DNA of 64,000 nucleotides, from positions 62,001 to 126,000 of the forward strand of contig NZ_JBMVQZ010000003.1 in NCBI RefSeq assembly GCF_049537155.1. Reading direction: 5' to 3'. Shown here in pieces: positions 52,443-63,517 of this stretch (the first letter of the stretch is position 1; every line of letters starts with the position of its first letter). The position numbers and the translations under genes were made by a program. The notes under the pieces are model-generated. The model ran no database searches, was not told the origin of the DNA, and saw only the letters and a list, made by a program, of their open reading frames with translations. The stretch is from Limisphaera sp049537155. GTDB taxonomy: Bacteria > Verrucomicrobiota > Verrucomicrobiia > Limisphaerales > Limisphaeraceae.

Positions 52443-53759
52443 ATGAAAGTGCTGGTCATTGGCGGCGGCGGCCGCGAACACGCCCTGGTCTGGAAACTGG
52501 CGCAATCCCCGCACGTCACCGAACTCTGGTGCGCCCCGGGCAACGCCGGGATCGCCCGCGAACCGCTGCGCTCCGGGACCGGGACCGCCCGATGCGTGCC
52601 CGTTGACGCCGAGGACCTCCCTGCCCTCCTGAAGTGGGCCTCTGAAAACCGGCCCGACCTGACCGTCGTGGGGCCGGACAACCCACTGGCGCTGGGCGTC
52701 GTGGACCTTTTTCAATCCCACGGCCTCAGAGCCTGGGGGCCCACCCGCGACGCCGCCCGGTTCGAGGCATCCAAGATCTTCTCCCAACAGTTCATGGAAC
52801 GGCACGGCATCCCCACTGCTCGCGCCGCCACGTTCACCGACCCGGCCGAGGCCATCCGTTATGCGGAGACGCTGGGCGGCCGCTGCGCAGTGAAGGCCGA
52901 CGGCCTCGCGCTCGGCAAGGGCGTGCGGGTCTGTCGCGGAATCGAGGAAGCCCGCACCGCCATCCAGGACCTCATGACCCGTCGCGTGCTCGGACCCGCC
53001 GGGGAACGCGTCGTCATCCAGGAGCTGCTCGAGGGCATCGAAGTGTCGCTTCACGCCCTCTGCGACGGCAGCGCGGCCCTCCCCTTCCCCACCGCCCAGG
53101 ACCACAAACGCCTCGGCGACGGCAACACCGGTCCCAACACCGGCGGCATGGGCACCTACAGCCCCACACCGTTCCTTTCCGATGCCGAATTGGCCGCGGC
53201 ATATGATCGCATCCTGCGTCCCTGGCAGGAGGGTTGCCGAGCCGAAGGGATCCTGTTCCGCGGGGTGTTGTACCCGGGCATCATGCTCACCCCCGCGGGC
53301 CCGCGCGTCCTCGAATTCAACGTCCGCTTCGGCGACCCCGAAACACAAGTCTACCTCACGCGCCTCGAAAACGACCTCTTCGAACTCCTCATGGCAGCCA
53401 CGGAAGACAAGCTGTCCGCGCACACACTCCGGTGGTCGCCTCAAACCAGCGTTTGCATCGTCATGGCCAGCGCGGGCTATCCCGGCGCCTACAAAAAAGG
53501 CTGCCCCATCGAGGGAATCGAAGAGGCCGAACGTATCCCCGGTGTCAAAGTCTTCCACGCCGGCACCGGATGGGAAAACGGACGTTTCGTCACACGGGGC
53601 GGCCGGGTCCTGGGGGTGACGGCGACCGGACCCGACCTGCCCGCCGCACTCCAGAGAGCCTACCGCGCCGTGGAACGGATCCGTTTCGAAGGCGCGCAGT
53701 ACCGGCGGGACATCGCCTTCCAAGCCCTCGAGTGGAAGCGCGCGGGCCGCCCGGCCTGA
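52443..53759 (+). CDS. purD: Phosphoribosylamine--glycine ligase
   Basis: The 438-residue ATP-grasp enzyme makes GAR in purine synthesis. Signatures are 'KVLVIGGGGREHALVWKL', 'VVGPDNPLALGVVD', 'FSQQFMERHGIPTA', 'VKADGLALGKGV', 'QELLEGIEVSLHALCDG', 'DHKRLGDGNTGPNTGGMGTYSP' and 'RVLEFNVRFGDPETQ'. Complete. ATG 52443 fits the family start; an in-frame ATG at 52431 would add four residues. Convergent with carB, with 20 nt between the stops. Confidence 0.96.
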   Translation: MKVLVIGGGGREHALVWKLAQSPHVTELWCAPGNAGIAREPLRSGTGTARCVPVDAEDLPALLKWASENRPDLTVVGPDNPLALGVVDLFQSHGLRAWGPTRDAARFEASKIFSQQFMERHGIPTARAATFTDPAEAIRYAETLGGRCAVKADGLALGKGVRVCRGIEEARTAIQDLMTRRVLGPAGERVVIQELLEGIEVSLHALCDGSAALPFPTAQDHKRLGDGNTGPNTGGMGTYSPTPFLSDAELAAAYDRILRPWQEGCRAEGILFRGVLYPGIMLTPAGPRVLEFNVRFGDPETQVYLTRLENDLFELLMAATEDKLSAHTLRWSPQTSVCIVMASAGYPGAYKKGCPIEGIEEAERIPGVKVFHAGTGWENGRFVTRGGRVLGVTATGPDLPAALQRAYRAVERIRFEGAQYRRDIAFQALEWKRAGRPA

Positions 53760-53779
53760 GCGGGCCTCCAGGCCGCGGC

Positions 53780-55573
<1,794 letters not shown>

Positions 55574-55619
55574 AGTCCTCCCAAACGGCCGCCCAACCTG
55601 CCAAGCCCGGTTGCCCCTG

Positions 55620-58600
55620 TCAAACCCCGCCGCCGCCCGCCTTCAGAAGCCGGAACCGGTGCCGGCGCCGATCCAGCCGGCAAATGGCCGCGCATTCGCA
55701 GAAATCGCACGCCACCTCGCTGCCGTGCCGGTACGGGTCCGGCCCCGCTTCTCCCGACCAAATGCGCTCCGCCAACTCTGCCAGCAGCCGGTCTCCCATC
55801 CGTCGCAACCGATCAAAACCCGCCGAATCCATGGCCTGCCAGCAGCCGGCCTGCAATTGCCCGTCCATCCTGCGGCGCCAGGGGAATTGCTCCCCCCGCG
55901 TGAAATCCCCGGCCTCCAACCAACCCACCGCCGAGAAATCGAACAAGCCCATGTGCTGGTACGCACACCGCCGCGCCCGCTCGGCCTCCCCGGCCGGCAG
56001 CTCCGGATCCGGGCCCGTCTCCGGACCGGGCCGCAACGGCACATAAAACGCCCCCACCGGCCGGACCCGCCTCACCCCCAGCCGGTCCCGCAACTCCTGC
56101 AGATCCTCCACCACCCGCAGGTACACCCGCAACTGCCAGTCCAGTCCCGCCTCCACCTTCAACCGCTCCAGGCGCGCCCGCCCGGACTTGTAGTCCATCA
56201 CCACCGCCAGAGCCTCCTCGTCCGACAGGCGCAATGCATCCACACGGTCCAGCCGCCCCGTCAGCACCACCCGCCGGCCTCCATCGAGCTCCCTGGTCAC
56301 GCCCGGCCCCTCGGCCGCCCCGCCATCCCCGCTCACCCGCCCGAACTCCCACTCCGCCAACACCGGGTCCAACCGGTACCGCCCCTCACGCATCCAGCCG
56401 AGAATCACCTCCAGAAACGCCTCCAACTCCCGCACCCAACGCTCCACCATGCAGCGTCGCACCGCCCGCGCGCCGAACAACCCGTGCCGGTACCCTCTCA
56501 CCACCTGCGCAGCCGCCCTGCGCAAGACCGAACGCGCCTCACCGTCGCTCAAGTCCCGCCAACGCCGCCCCTCCTTCGTCACCTCCTCGTGAAACAACGC
56601 CAGCACCCGATGCAAAAACGATCCCCGATCCGCCGCATCCACCTCGTGCACCTCCCGCTCACGGGCCAACAAGCCGCCCCAGACGAAAAACTGAAACGGA
56701 CACGCCGCAAACCGTTCCAGTTGCGTCGCCGACAGCCGCAGGCATTCCCCATGAAGCCGCTTCACCACAACCGGACTCAACCGCGCATTCCGCACCGACC
56801 GCACATGCCCGACAAACGAGTCCACCAGGGACCGAAACGGCTCCGGCACCGGCTCCACCGCGGCCGTCCCACCCGCCCCAAACGCCCGCAAAACCCGCGG
56901 CCAACATTCCCGCCAATGCACCAGCCCACCACCCTGCCCTCCCTCCACCCGCTCGTCCTCCCCCGCCACCGTCTCCACCGGCAACCCGGGGTACCACAAC
57001 CGGATCCGCGCCACAAACGGCGAGGGATTCAGCACCCGCCCCCGCCCGTCCCGCCGGCACCAGCTGATCACCACCCGCTCCCGCGCCCGCGTGCAGGCCA
57101 CGTACGCAAAATGTTCCTCGCGCGCCCGTTGTTCCAGCGGCGACAACTCCATCGCCAACCCGGCCTCCTCCACCCGCTGCCACTCCTCTTCCGACAGCAG
57201 AGGCCCGCCCCGAGGCCGCGCCGGAAACACGCCCTCGTTCCATCCCAGCAGCAGCACCAGACGTGCCTCCGACTGGCGCGAGCGATCCACCGTCCCCACC
57301 AACACCTGGTCCAGCGCCGGCGGAATCACCCCCACCGTCAGCTCCGTCAGACCCGCCTCCAACACCGGCAACCACTCCGACCACCCCAGCCGCTCCGACC
57401 CAAAGGCCAGCTCCACATCCTCCAGCCACACCTGCACCGCCTCCCACACCGTCCGATGCACCGAGCCGCCCGGCACCACCTCACCCGCGCCTCCCCCGCA
57501 CTCCGGCGCCTCCGCCGCCCACCGCTCCAGTTGCTCCTCCACCCGCAACGCACCCCACAACCTCCGCAGCGCCCGCACCAGTTCCCCTCCCGCCACGGGT
57601 CGCGCGCCCGACCCGAACGCCTCGTCCCACTCCCGCCACGGGCCCAGCAACCGTTCCCACCGCTCCCCGCCGCCCGTGGCGCGACCCCGCCACCAGGCCC
57701 TCACGTCCTCACCCCACCAGACCGACCGCCCCTCCCAACCACAAGCCAGCGCCTCGTTCTCCAACGCGTCCAGTTCCTCCGCAGCCGCGCCCCTCACCAG
57801 ACCGCTCTTCAACACCGACAACCAGTCCGCCAGTCGCCAGTCGCGCGCCACCAACCGCAACGCACCGCGCGTCAACACCACAACAGGATGATGCGAGACC
57901 GGCTCGCGCCGGTCCCAGTGACACGGAATCTCGTACTCACCGAAGACCCGCCGTAACGGACCATGCGCAGCCTCCAGGTCCCGCACCAAAACCAGCACCT
58001 CGCGAAACCGGCCCCCCGCGCGCACAAACCGCCAGATCTCCCGCGCCGCAAACCGCGCCTCCGCCACCGGATCCTCGCAACTCACCAACCGCACCGACCC
58101 CTCCGGACCCGCCCGGCCTCCCACCGGCCTCCCCAACGCCCACGCCCGCTCCCACGCCGCCAACCCCGGGCACGCATCGAACCGCCCCACCTCCAGGCGC
58201 GGCTCCAGCCACTCCTGCACAACCTCCACATCCGACAAACCGGCCAGCGCCGACAAGAACCGCTCCCTCGACCGCTCCACCCGCCGCCACGGCGTCAACC
58301 AACCCCCGCGTTCCCACCCGGACCGGTCCAGACAAAACGTCACCGTCAACTCCCGACAGTGCCGCGTCAGCGCCGCCAACAACGCCACCTCATGCGGCGC
58401 CAGCTCCGCAAAACCGTCCACCCAAACACCCTCGATCCACGCACCCCTGCCCACCCGCTGCTCCAGCAGTTCCACCACCCGCTCCGCCAGCGTCTGCACG
58501 TCGGCCAACCCGTGCCGGGCCAGCCACTCCTCGTAAGCCTCACCCAGCCGCGCCCAATCGCGCAGCTTCTCCGCCAAACGCCGGTCCTCCAGCCCCGCCG

Positions 58601-59030
58601 CCACCCGCGCCAGCCGTGCCGCTGTCACCCGATGCCGCTTGCAGGTCACCCAGGCCTCACTCACCTCCCCCGCCAGCCCGGGCCGCCGCACCCCCGCGCG
58701 CAGCACCCTCAGCTCGTCCTTCAGCCGCCCCAGCAACGACCGCATCACCATCGTGCGTCCCTCCGCCGTCAGCCAGCGGAGGTTCGCCCCCCCCAGTTCC
58801 TCCCAGAGCCAGTGGCACAAACGCTCGAACGACACCACCAGCAGCCGCGTGTAGCCCTCCGGAACGGCCCCGGCCAACATCTGCCGCTCCAACTGAAACG
58901 TCATCTGCCGCGGCGCCAGCAACACCAGCGGCGGCCCCTCCGCAGACTCCCTCAGCCGCGCCCGAATCGCCTCCACGCAGCGGTGCGTCTTGCCGCTGCC
59001 GGCCGGGCCCATCCAAAGCCGAACCTGCAT
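55620..59030 (-). CDS. addB: ATP-dependent helicase/nuclease subunit B (AddB-like)
   Basis: The 1136-residue protein has Walker A 'LWMGPAGSGKTHRCVEAI' at the extreme N-terminus, helicase-like domains ('LLLGWNEGVFPARPRGGPLLSEEEW') and 'HFAYVACTRARERVVISW'. The C-terminal RecB-like nuclease has an iron-sulfur arrangement: an early cysteine in 'LERFAACPFQFFVWG', then 'CDFCECAAIC' at the end, with the nuclease motif 'VVMDYKSGRARLERLKVEAGLDWQLRVYL' features between. It acts with AddA in double-strand-break processing; addA is not in the window. The coding strand is unusually G-rich (Gly, Arg, Glu, Val and Trp codons). Confidence 0.9.
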   Translation of the reverse strand: MQVRLWMGPAGSGKTHRCVEAIRARLRESAEGPPLVLLAPRQMTFQLERQMLAGAVPEGYTRLLVVSFERLCHWLWEELGGANLRWLTAEGRTMVMRSLLGRLKDELRVLRAGVRRPGLAGEVSEAWVTCKRHRVTAARLARVAAGLEDRRLAEKLRDWARLGEAYEEWLARHGLADVQTLAERVVELLEQRVGRGAWIEGVWVDGFAELAPHEVALLAALTRHCRELTVTFCLDRSGWERGGWLTPWRRVERSRERFLSALAGLSDVEVVQEWLEPRLEVGRFDACPGLAAWERAWALGRPVGGRAGPEGSVRLVSCEDPVAEARFAAREIWRFVRAGGRFREVLVLVRDLEAAHGPLRRVFGEYEIPCHWDRREPVSHHPVVVLTRGALRLVARDWRLADWLSVLKSGLVRGAAAEELDALENEALACGWEGRSVWWGEDVRAWWRGRATGGGERWERLLGPWREWDEAFGSGARPVAGGELVRALRRLWGALRVEEQLERWAAEAPECGGGAGEVVPGGSVHRTVWEAVQVWLEDVELAFGSERLGWSEWLPVLEAGLTELTVGVIPPALDQVLVGTVDRSRQSEARLVLLLGWNEGVFPARPRGGPLLSEEEWQRVEEAGLAMELSPLEQRAREEHFAYVACTRARERVVISWCRRDGRGRVLNPSPFVARIRLWYPGLPVETVAGEDERVEGGQGGGLVHWRECWPRVLRAFGAGGTAAVEPVPEPFRSLVDSFVGHVRSVRNARLSPVVVKRLHGECLRLSATQLERFAACPFQFFVWGGLLAREREVHEVDAADRGSFLHRVLALFHEEVTKEGRRWRDLSDGEARSVLRRAAAQVVRGYRHGLFGARAVRRCMVERWVRELEAFLEVILGWMREGRYRLDPVLAEWEFGRVSGDGGAAEGPGVTRELDGGRRVVLTGRLDRVDALRLSDEEALAVVMDYKSGRARLERLKVEAGLDWQLRVYLRVVEDLQELRDRLGVRRVRPVGAFYVPLRPGPETGPDPELPAGEAERARRCAYQHMGLFDFSAVGWLEAGDFTRGEQFPWRRRMDGQLQAGCWQAMDSAGFDRLRRMGDRLLAELAERIWSGEAGPDPYRHGSEVACDFCECAAICRLDRRRHRFRLLKAGGGGV

Positions 59031-59210
59031 GTCCCCAGTTTCCGCCCCACCCGGCCCCGCTGCAAAACGATTCTGGCCCGACCGGAAAGCCGGCCGGACC
59101 CGGAAAAACCGCGGGGCTTCTCACGAACAAGGGAAACACCCGGAAACCAGCCCCACCCCTCCGCCACAAGCCGGTCCCGCCGCTCCAAACCCGTCTGCCA
59201 AGCCCCCGCA

Positions 59211-62132
59211 TTACCCGGCGGAATCGCCGCCGCGGCCGGCCGGCGCCTCTGCCAGCACCTTCTCCAAGGCCGACAACAGCTCCGCCGCCTTGAAAGGCTT
59301 GTCCAAATTCACCCGCGCCCCCGCGGCACGCGCCTCCGACACCCTCGATTCCTCCCCCAACCCCGTGATGCTGATGGCCGGCAACCCCGGCGCCAACCGC
59401 TGCAACGCCCGCAACAACGCCGGCCCGTCCATCCGCGGCATCATCAGGTCCGTCACCACCGCGCGGATCTTCTCCCCGTGCCGCTCCCAGACCGCCAGCG
59501 CCTCCTGCCCGTCCGCCGCCAGCAGCGGTTCGTACCCGTGCGACCGCAGGATCGCCGCGGCAATCTGCCGCACCGCCGGTTCATCATCCACCACCAGCAC
59601 ACACTGCCCCCGACCCCGCTGCGGCGGCGGACGCTGCTGCAATTCCGTGTCGCCGCTCTTCTCCTGCGGCAACCCGGGCAAATAGACCGAAAACGTGCTG
59701 CCCCGGCCCACCTCCGACTCCACCGTCACAAACCCGCCGTGCGACTCCACGATGCCCAGCACCGTCGCCAAACCCAGACCCGTCCCCTGCCCCACCGGTT
59801 TGGTCGTGAAAAACGGATCGAAAATCTTGTCCAACAACTCCGGCGCAATGCCCACACCCGTGTCCTGCACCGACACCACCGTGTAAGGCCCGGCCTTGGC
59901 CTTCACGTGAAGGCGCCCCGCGTCCTCGCCCAGCGTCTGGTTCTCCAGCCGCAACGTCAGCACCCCGCCCTGCGGCATCGCATCCCGCGCATTCACGCAC
60001 AGGTTCATCAGCACCTGCTGCAACTGCGTCGGATCACCCCGCACCAGCCAGGGCTGGCGCACCATCCGCACCTGCACCCGGATCGAGCGCGGGAACGTCT
60101 CGGTGGCGATCCGCTCCACCTCCCGCACCAGGTGCTTCAACTGCACCAGCACCCGCGTGCCCTCCACCCCGCGCGCAAAAGTCAGCACCTGCCGGATGAT
60201 CCCCGCCCCCCGCTGCGCACACGTCTCCAGCGTCTGCAAACACGTCCGCGCAGCCTCGCTGCTCACCTCGTCCTTCAAAAACTGCACCGCCATCAAAATC
60301 GGCGACAACACATTGTTCAAATCGTGCGCCAACCCACTGGCCAGCGTGCCGATGCTTTCCAGCCGCTGGCTCCGCAGCAACTGCGTCTCCAGCCGCTTCT
60401 TCTCCGTGATGTCCGTGTTGACGATCAGGATCGCCTTGGGAAAACCATCGCTGCGCCGGATCAGAGTCCACCGACTCTGCACCGCCAGTTCGTGCCCCTC
60501 CCGGTTCCGATGCCGCATCTCGCCGCTCCACTCCCCGTGTTCCTGCACCGCCTCCACCGCCGTCGCCACCTGCTCCAGGTCCGGCATGAAACCCAGCTCG
60601 TGCGTCGTGCGACCCTGCGCCTCCCCCGCCGACCAGCCGTACAACGCCGCCGCACCATCGTTCCAGTAAAGGATCCGATCACAAAAATCCCGCACCAGCA
60701 CCGCGTCCCGCGTCACCTCCAACAACGCCGCCTGCGAACGAATCCGCATCTCCGCACGCGTCCGCTCCGTCACGTCCTCCAAACACAACAAGACACGGTC
60801 CACACCCTCCGACCGCAACCGCTCCGTGGACACCGACAACACCACCTCCTCCGCCCGGTCCCCGCGCAACAACACCTTCCGCACCTGCCGGCGCTGCCAG
60901 CAGCGCCCCTCCCGAAACGCCTCCACCAACGCCTGCCGCAGTTCACAGGGCGGACAATCCGGACCGGTGCCACACTCGTACCCGCGCCGGACACACGCCT
61001 CGCACCGCAAAAACGAACCCGGTTTCATCCCCACCAGCGATTCCGCCGGCCGACCCACATACGCCCCCGCCGCACGGTTGGCCCGCACAATCCGCAATTG
61101 CGGATCCAGCAGGCACATGATCACCGGCGTCTGCTCGTACACCGCCCGCAGCTCCGATTCGCTCCGCCGCAGCTGCTCCCGTGCCTGCCAGCGGTCCAGC
61201 AGCAACGCCAGGTACCGCCCCGCCTGCACCAACAAAGTCATCTCCTCCGGCCGCACCACCCGCCGCCTACGATCCCAAAAACTCAGCGCCCCCACCACCT
61301 GCCCGCCCGCCCGCAACGGCACGCCCACGTACGTCTCCAAACCCCACCGCCGTATCAACGGCGCCGCCAGCTCCCGAGCCGTCTCCCCCGCACTCTCCAC
61401 CAACGTGCAACCCGTCTCCACCACCCGCCCCGACAGACTCACGTCCATCGGCACCTCCAGAGGTGTCGGCAGCCCCGCCAGGTCCACTCCATACACCCCA
61501 CGGTACACCATCGAGCTCTGCTCATAGTCGCAAAGCTCAATCGTCACCACCGGATAACCCGTCAGGCCCGCCAGCTCACGCGCCATCCCGTCGAAATCCG
61601 GATCCTCCACATCGCGCGACCACGCCAACTCCGCCAGGCGCTGGTACACCGTCAACTGCCGCGCCCGCCGGGCCAACTCCTCCTGCACCCGCCTCCCATC
61701 CCCCACCTCCCAAAACCACCAAAGCTCCTCGTCACCCTCATCCACCGGCCGCACCACCCCCAGCCAAACCTCCGTCTCGACCGCCCCCGCCACCCGCACC
61801 CGCGCCTGCGCCACCCGCACCCCTCCCGGCCCCGTCGCCTCCCCGGCATACAGCCGCGCCCGAACCGCCTCCCACTCCCATTCCGACCCGAACAGCTCCG
61901 AAACCGCCCTGCCTGCCCACCTCTCCACCGTGCCACCCCACCACGCGCAAAACTCCGGATCCACCTCCACAAAACGCCCGTCCCGAACCCGCACCAACGC
62001 CATCCGCAGCCCCAACCCAACCTGCCGGCCCTCCCGAACCCCGGATTCCGAACGGGCTTCCCCCGGATCCCCACCCCGCACCGGCCCCTCACCGGCCAGC
62101 GCAACCGAAAAACCTTGTTCGTCTCGAGCCAT
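59211..62132 (-). CDS. Hybrid sensor histidine kinase with PAS-GAF-PAS-PAS and receiver domains
   Basis: The 973-residue protein has no membrane segment and is probably cytoplasmic. An N-terminal PAS-like region (about 40-150) is followed by a GAF domain (about 160-315) and a PAS with a cysteine cluster ('CEACVRRGYECGTGPDCPPCELR'-type spacing, quoted here in two parts: 'CEACVRRGYECG' and 'PDCPPCELR'). Another PAS follows (about 460-585), then HisKA with phospho-His in 'LASGLAHDLNNVLSPI', and HATPase with 'LMNLCVNARDAMP', 'VQDTGVGIAPELLDKIFDPFFTTK' features and 'GQGTGLGLATVLGIV'. A receiver domain ('LVVDDEPAVRQIA', phospho-Asp in 'VVTDLMMPRMDG', 'LDKPF') ends the protein. Signal and output partner unknown. 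ATG 62132 is chosen. Confidence 0.92.
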   Translation of the reverse strand: MARDEQGFSVALAGEGPVRGGDPGEARSESGVREGRQVGLGLRMALVRVRDGRFVEVDPEFCAWWGGTVERWAGRAVSELFGSEWEWEAVRARLYAGEATGPGGVRVAQARVRVAGAVETEVWLGVVRPVDEGDEELWWFWEVGDGRRVQEELARRARQLTVYQRLAELAWSRDVEDPDFDGMARELAGLTGYPVVTIELCDYEQSSMVYRGVYGVDLAGLPTPLEVPMDVSLSGRVVETGCTLVESAGETARELAAPLIRRWGLETYVGVPLRAGGQVVGALSFWDRRRRVVRPEEMTLLVQAGRYLALLLDRWQAREQLRRSESELRAVYEQTPVIMCLLDPQLRIVRANRAAGAYVGRPAESLVGMKPGSFLRCEACVRRGYECGTGPDCPPCELRQALVEAFREGRCWQRRQVRKVLLRGDRAEEVVLSVSTERLRSEGVDRVLLCLEDVTERTRAEMRIRSQAALLEVTRDAVLVRDFCDRILYWNDGAAALYGWSAGEAQGRTTHELGFMPDLEQVATAVEAVQEHGEWSGEMRHRNREGHELAVQSRWTLIRRSDGFPKAILIVNTDITEKKRLETQLLRSQRLESIGTLASGLAHDLNNVLSPILMAVQFLKDEVSSEAARTCLQTLETCAQRGAGIIRQVLTFARGVEGTRVLVQLKHLVREVERIATETFPRSIRVQVRMVRQPWLVRGDPTQLQQVLMNLCVNARDAMPQGGVLTLRLENQTLGEDAGRLHVKAKAGPYTVVSVQDTGVGIAPELLDKIFDPFFTTKPVGQGTGLGLATVLGIVESHGGFVTVESEVGRGSTFSVYLPGLPQEKSGDTELQQRPPPQRGRGQCVLVVDDEPAVRQIAAAILRSHGYEPLLAADGQEALAVWERHGEKIRAVVTDLMMPRMDGPALLRALQRLAPGLPAISITGLGEESRVSEARAAGARVNLDKPFKAAELLSALEKVLAEAPAGRGGDSAG

Positions 62133-62399
62133 GCCTGACCTACCGACTCCAACCCTTCCTCCCAACGCCACCGTTCAACCCGATCTCCCCGGGTCACCGA
62201 ACGTTCGCACCCAGCCCATCGGCGATCCCGGGTCCTTGCCGGACCCTGCCACACCACACCCGGACGGCCCGGCAGACCGCCTCCCCAACCACATCGGCTG
62301 CCCGCCCCCGGAGCTTGAGCAGAAAATCAACAGCCCCAGGCAGAAGACCCGCCCCCGCCCTCCCCACCCGCCGGCATATACCCATCCCCTCCAAGGGCC

Positions 62400-62714
62400 C
62401 TACGCCAGATGGAACATCAGCTCCAGCTCCCCCTCCACCGGCGACTTGTCAGGATGCACCTCCATCAGATCGGCCATGTACTCCCACCAACGCCGCATCA
62501 CCGGATGCCGCCGCAGCGCCTCCGGATCGAACTCCGGCCCCAACTTCTGCACCGCAAACAAGGTGTTCGAGCCACGATCCACAAAGATCGCGTAATCGGA
62601 AATCCCCGACTCACGCAGCAGGGCCGCCAGTTCCGGCCACAACGCATCGTGCCGGCGCCGGTACTCCTCCGCACACCCCGGCTTCAACTTCATCGTGAAT
62701 CCGCGCACTCTCAT
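62400..62714 (-). CDS. rhaM: L-rhamnose mutarotase
   Basis: The 104-residue protein has exactly the length of E. coli RhaM. It interconverts the anomers of L-rhamnose. The sequence opens 'RVRGFTMKLKPGCAEEYRRRHDALWPEL', with the expected His in 'RRHDALWPE', and contains 'SDYAIFVDRGSNTLFAVQKL' and 'WWEYMADLMEVHPD', with the active-site Trp-Trp/His region. ATG 62714 matches the family start. No other rhamnose gene adjoins it in the window; 267 bp of featureless GC-rich sequence separate it from the histidine kinase. Confidence 0.92.
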   Translation of the reverse strand: MRVRGFTMKLKPGCAEEYRRRHDALWPELAALLRESGISDYAIFVDRGSNTLFAVQKLGPEFDPEALRRHPVMRRWWEYMADLMEVHPDKSPVEGELELMFHLA

Positions 62715-62849
62715 GCCACCCACTCTGCCCTCCAGCCTCCCCGCCACCAAGTCCCGTTCACAACCCCGCTCCCCGCAGCCAAAAGACGGGCAGCTTTTGG
62801 CAAACCAGGGAAAGCCCCAACCCCCGTAGCGGGTCCATCCATGACTATG

Positions 62850-62905
62850 AGATTAACACAATTTCGACACGTGTTGTAACAGTTTATCAAATGTAAAAAC
62901 ACCCC
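62850..62905 (+). promoter_or_regulatory. AT-rich promoter region of hdrC with palindrome
   Basis: An AT-rich island precedes hdrC. It contains a TTAACA box (62853-62858), the palindrome ACACGTGT (62867-62874) inside an 18-bp imperfect palindrome (about 62862-62879), a TTGTAA box (62874-62879) and -10-like TATCAA (62885-62890) and TAAAAA (62894-62899). Which pair is used cannot be decided. The decamer ATTTCGACAC also occurs in the sigma/MerR intergenic region. Confidence 0.4.
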
Positions 62906-62911
62906 CGGCGC

Positions 62912-63517
62912 ATGCACATCCAGCGCACCATCAAGTACGAGGCCGACCGCGTGCGCGGGTTTGCCGAAGAGATCATGAGCCTGGCCGGTTGCGACCGGCT
63001 CAAGAGCTGCATCCAGTGCGGCACCTGTTCCGGCACCTGCCCGCTCAGCATCTACATGGACCACACGCCCCGACAGATCATGGCCCTGGTCCGGGCAGAC
63101 TTCAAAAACGAGGTCCTCCGCAGCCGTACCATCTGGCTGTGCGCCTCCTGTTACGCCTGCACCGTCGAGTGTCCCCGCCAGATCCGGATCACCGACATCA
63201 TGTACGCCCTCAAACAGCGTGCCATCCAGGAGGGTGTCTACCCGCGTCGCTTCCCCATCCCGGTGCTGGCCCGCGAATTCTCCAAAATGGCCCGCCGGTA
63301 CGGGCGCATCACCGAGACCCTTCTCGTCATGCGCCTGTTCCTCAAGTCCGATTGGCGCGCCCTGTTCCGCTCCTGGCGCATGGGACTGGGCCTGCTCCGA
63401 ACGGGGCGGTTCAGTCTCCGCCGTGAGCGCATCCGGCGCGTCCAAGAGTTGGACCAGATGCTGGCCACCATACCCGAAGCCCCTGCAACCCCCTCCACAC
63501 CCCGTCAGATCCCATGA
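62912..63517 (+). CDS. hdrC: HdrC-like iron-sulfur protein
   Basis: The 201-residue ferredoxin-type protein has two [4Fe-4S] motifs, 'CIQCGTCSGTCPLS' (near residue 33) and 'CASCYACTVECPRQI' (near residue 75), in the arrangement of heterodisulfide reductase subunit C and related electron-transfer proteins. A mostly basic helical C-terminal tail follows. In methanogens HdrC passes electrons to HdrB; in bacteria HdrCB-like pairs occur in many redox complexes whose partners differ. Its stop overlaps the hdrB-like start (ATGA). Confidence 0.88.
   Translation: MHIQRTIKYEADRVRGFAEEIMSLAGCDRLKSCIQCGTCSGTCPLSIYMDHTPRQIMALVRADFKNEVLRSRTIWLCASCYACTVECPRQIRITDIMYALKQRAIQEGVYPRRFPIPVLAREFSKMARRYGRITETLLVMRLFLKSDWRALFRSWRMGLGLLRTGRFSLRRERIRRVQELDQMLATIPEAPATPSTPRQIP

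Noticed and set aside
49154..52606. A plus-strand open frame of 1150 codons opposite the secretin and PilMN genes
   Set aside because: Low-complexity Arg/His/Pro-rich translation; the minus strand carries recognisable secretin and PilM motifs.
57963..62138. A plus-strand open frame of almost 1400 codons opposite addB and the histidine kinase
   Set aside because: Composition is almost entirely His, Arg, Pro, Gln and Leu with no domain. It is the antisense shadow of two well-supported minus-strand genes in very GC-rich DNA.
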